Shown: positions 41,560 to 43,509 of the stretch, piece by piece
Position numbering within the stretch: the first letter of the stretch is position 1
Layout: the number at the start of each line of letters is the position of its first letter
IMG/VR virus record: IMGVR_UViG_3300020204_004859
Location: 1 to 43,509 of that record
Reading direction: 5' to 3' (one strand)
DNA: 43,509 bases
From: a virus
The notes under the pieces: model-generated
Told to the model about the DNA's origin: nothing
The model's input: the letters and a program-made list of their open reading frames with translations, nothing else
Database searches by the model: none
Made by a program: the position numbers and the translations under genes

Positions 41560-42096
41560 ATGGAGAAAGGTATTCAAAAAATTGTTGATAAGTTAGTTCA
41601 GAGTTTGGATTGGAATTCTATCCTTCTAATTCACCAGGCATTTAAACATGGTACCGGTCAGGGTAGCGAGGTAATACCCGGTTTAAAAAGAAAAAATTAC
41701 GATCAAAACCTAAGTGTGAAGGATTTGAAACACGAATTGAAAATAATTTTGAAGTATGTAGTGGAAAACGATTACCAATCTTTCACCTATGGCAATTGGA
41801 TCGTCACGTGGTACAATCAACAATGGAACGATGAAACCGTGATTGAAACACTGAGCCAAGACGACGAGGAAACAGAATTTGAAATTGAAATGCCCAACAC
41901 CAAGCTTGAGGTGATTTATGCTCCACAAAGAATTTGTATTACGATGGATACGGGCGAAGGATCTAATCCAGCAACTACTTCAGATACCGATACCCTAAAG
42001 ATGATGTTGGAAAATGCCTTGGCCGAGGAAAATTACGAGATGGCACAAAAGATCCAGGACATTCTAAAGATGTCCCAAAAACCGGAAGAGATTTAA
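41560..42096 (+). CDS. Hypothetical protein with UVR-like C-terminal helix pair, 178 aa
   Basis: The N-terminal ~110 residues are alpha/beta (IQKIVDKLVQSLDWNSILLI, and YGNWIVTWYNQQW near 90) and not recognised. An acidic loop (DDEETEFEIEM) follows. The last 35 residues, LKMMLENALAEENYEMAQKI and on, fit the UVR motif of UvrB/UvrC and Clp adaptors (L...L..A...E.YE.AA.lRD.I), a helical hairpin that mediates protein contacts. This suggests an adaptor but no defined function. It has its own GATATATAA element. Confidence 0.6.
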   Translation: MEKGIQKIVDKLVQSLDWNSILLIHQAFKHGTGQGSEVIPGLKRKNYDQNLSVKDLKHELKIILKYVVENDYQSFTYGNWIVTWYNQQWNDETVIETLSQDDEETEFEIEMPNTKLEVIYAPQRICITMDTGEGSNPATTSDTDTLKMMLENALAEENYEMAQKIQDILKMSQKPEEI

Positions 42097-42107
42097 GATA
42101 CATATAA
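42097..42107 (+). promoter_or_regulatory. GATACATATAA, variant late promoter element
   Basis: It lies directly after the stop of the 41560 gene and 13 bases before the TTG at 42121. It differs from the repeated element by one inserted or changed position, so support is weaker. Confidence 0.35.
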
Positions 42108-42120
42108 AAAAAGTTGTCTC

Positions 42121-42603
42121 TTGAAGTACATCCTTACTTTGAATGAATTTTTCGACACCGGGGTTTTCGGTGACACCTATGGATATGGCGGGGCAAACGG
42201 AATTTTCAAGGTCCAATATAAGCCATACAAGGATCTTTCTGTTTCCGTTGGACCTGATCCCAGAGTTCCTAGAAACATTCCTGGTTCTAAATTTCAGGTT
42301 GGTGATATTGTTATTGGAGAACCCATCAATGATGATAAGAAGGTGGCAGGTATGGTTGTTAAAAATATCCTGGCCCCAGATCACAAATCATATCGTTTTT
42401 TTGTTCAGATCCATACCAAAGGTAAAAAGGATCAAAAAGTTCTAGAACTTAAGCCTGACACGGTTGAGTTTGTAGACATGGGGGACAAAGGCCACCGTCA
42501 GGTTGTTTCTCAGTACAAATTCAATGATATTACGGGTGATGCCTACAATTCTAAAACTGTTTATAACAATCCTGGTTTAGGGATCGAAGCAGTCGGAGGT
42601 TGA
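42121..42603 (+). CDS. Hypothetical protein, 160 aa, TTG start
   Basis: The only sensible start is TTG at 42121 (LKYILTLNEFFDTG read with initiator Met); the next in-frame ATG would remove over a third of the protein. A Gly-rich N-terminal stretch (GDTYGYGGANG) and a beta-barrel-like middle (KFQVGDIVIGEPINDDKKVA then VVKNILAPDHKSY) suggest an SH3/KOW-like small barrel. No family is recognised. Its stop is 34 bases before the UvsE-like start. Confidence 0.6.
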   Translation: MKYILTLNEFFDTGVFGDTYGYGGANGIFKVQYKPYKDLSVSVGPDPRVPRNIPGSKFQVGDIVIGEPINDDKKVAGMVVKNILAPDHKSYRFFVQIHTKGKKDQKVLELKPDTVEFVDMGDKGHRQVVSQYKFNDITGDAYNSKTVYNNPGLGIEAVGG

Positions 42604-42637
42604 GAAACTTTTACCTGTTCTTCCTGTAAAGCACAGG

Positions 42638-43509
42638 ATGATTTTAAGCAAAACCCCACACAAATTAGGTTCTATTGCTTCCAGCATGAATTTTCCAAAA
42701 TCTGGAGAAATTCATGCCGATGAATTCATAAAATACATCTCAAAAACGGTTGAAACACACGTGAAGAATGGAATAGATGTTACCTGTTTTCAATTGTCAG
42801 AATCCGATTTGAATTTTCCGGATTTTTCCTCCTTAGAAGAGGAACATCCGGATCTCGTTTCTCTGGACGAATTGAGTCAATCAATTAGAATTAAAGGACA
42901 TAGGATTTTATTTTTCCTGTCATCGTATTTCTTCTTGGGATCAAGATTACCAGATTCGGTCCAACAAACACACACGATGATTGGCAAGCTGGCTTCTCTG
43001 GTTGAAGGTCTTGGCATTGCCGAACCTTGTATTTTGCTCCGGGTTGGAAGCGCCTATGGAAACCGAAGGGAAACCGCCCAAAGATTTTGTGAGGAGATTT
43101 TCAAATTTCCAATCACAATCCGAAACATGTTGGCCGTGACGAATGATGATAAGCCAAGTTTATTTTCGGTTACAGATTTGCTATCTGGAGTTTTTTATCC
43201 GGCAAAAATTCCAATTTGTTTTCGATCTTTGCCACATCAGTTCAATACGGGTGGTTTGAATTTTAGAGAGGCTTTATTTTTATCCTGTTCTACCTGGGAA
43301 TCCCCACACAAACCAATTTATTTTCACGGTGAAAGTTCGATGATAGACGAGAAGGGAATTTCACTTTCATCTTCTCCAACTTCACGTTTAACCCACAGGA
43401 TTCCAACCTTCGGGTTAGACGTAGATGTGGTTATAGAATCTTCCGATTCATTCAAAACTTGTGTCCAATATTTATCGGAACATAAATCATTAATCCCATT
43501 AGTAATACC
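42638..43509 (+). CDS. UvsE/UVDE-like TIM-barrel protein, 3'-partial, probably catalytically altered
   Basis: The frame is open to the window end (290 codons). The chain follows UV-damage endonuclease: KLGSIASSMNF at the start, ILLRVGSAYGNRRETAQRF (UvsE LHLGGAYG...), LAVTNDDKPSLFSVTDLL (UvsE LALENDE), ICFRSLPHQFNTGGLNFREAL (UvsE vDTLHHaLNPG...EAL), a Trp in the CSTW motif, and LDVDVVIES (UvsE aDVMvEaK). UvsE cuts 5' of UV lesions using three metals. Several ligand positions differ here: His to R135, Glu to T168, Asp to R196 and His to P199. The fold is probable, classical nuclease activity is not. It follows the 42121 gene by 34 bases. Confidence 0.7.
   Translation, partial: MILSKTPHKLGSIASSMNFPKSGEIHADEFIKYISKTVETHVKNGIDVTCFQLSESDLNFPDFSSLEEEHPDLVSLDELSQSIRIKGHRILFFLSSYFFLGSRLPDSVQQTHTMIGKLASLVEGLGIAEPCILLRVGSAYGNRRETAQRFCEEIFKFPITIRNMLAVTNDDKPSLFSVTDLLSGVFYPAKIPICFRSLPHQFNTGGLNFREALFLSCSTWESPHKPIYFHGESSMIDEKGISLSSSPTSRLTHRIPTFGLDVDVVIESSDSFKTCVQYLSEHKSLIPLVI

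Noticed and set aside
1-43509. tRNA genes, integrase or attachment sites
   Set aside because: No cloverleaf with a TTCGA-type T-loop and acceptor stem was found by eye, and no integrase or flanking direct repeats; a tRNA scan would be needed to exclude divergent ones.

Overview
This 43.5 kb window is part of the genome of a large contractile-tailed (myovirus) bacteriophage related to the T4 supergroup. The T4-type genes, in order, are a candidate small terminase (gp16 position), large terminase (gp17), tail sheath (gp18), two tail-tube proteins (gp19), a baseplate-hub protein (gp26-like), a late sigma factor (gp55-like), a head-completion nuclease (gp4-like), two portal proteins (gp20), and replication genes: DNA ligase, clamp-loader ATPase (gp44) and a 5'-nuclease (RNase H type). 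The sequence is AT-rich, all genes but one lie on the + strand, and they are tightly packed with ATGA or TAATG overlaps. Shine-Dalgarno sequences are mostly weak and starts are A-rich. One promoter candidate (TATATTTG) fits the Bacteroidota consensus TAnnTTTG, so a Bacteroidota host is my tentative inference.

Layout. 1-5.5 kb: the 3' part of a very long Gly-Ser-Ser repeat fibre, a SET-domain protein and two small proteins. 5.5-9.3 kb: a glycosylation island with a GT4-type transferase on the minus strand, a second GT4-type transferase, and a protein resembling the TibC/Aah O-heptosyltransferases. 9.4-22.4 kb: packaging and tail genes. 22.5-25.6 kb: dCMP deaminase, an ECF-type sigma factor and a PD-(D/E)XK nuclease. 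25.6-30.9 kb: membrane and virion-type proteins. 31-35.7 kb: late sigma factor, head completion and two tandem portals. 35.7-43.5 kb: a heptose-kinase-like PfkB protein, ligase, clamp loader, guanylate kinase, 5'-nuclease, small unknowns and a UvsE-like protein cut by the window end.

Four observations stand out. (1) A fibre made almost entirely of Ser/Thr-Gly repeats sits beside a Ser-directed O-heptosyltransferase homologue and two other glycosyltransferases. A heptose-7-phosphate-kinase-like gene lies elsewhere in the window. Together they suggest a phage-encoded system that hyperglycosylates its own fibre. (2) There are two candidate recoding sites. One is an RF2-like CTT TGA (+1) in the hub gene. 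The other is a canonical A AAA AAC heptamer (-1) directly before a stop in an 888-residue protein; the coding signal continues in the new frame in both. (3) A recurrent GATATATA element lies 13-35 bases before many late-type genes, and a gp55-like sigma factor is encoded here, so it is probably the late promoter. (4) The UvsE-like protein has lost several metal ligands. No tRNA, rRNA, CRISPR array or insertion sequence was seen, and no stretch over 300 bases lacks a gene.
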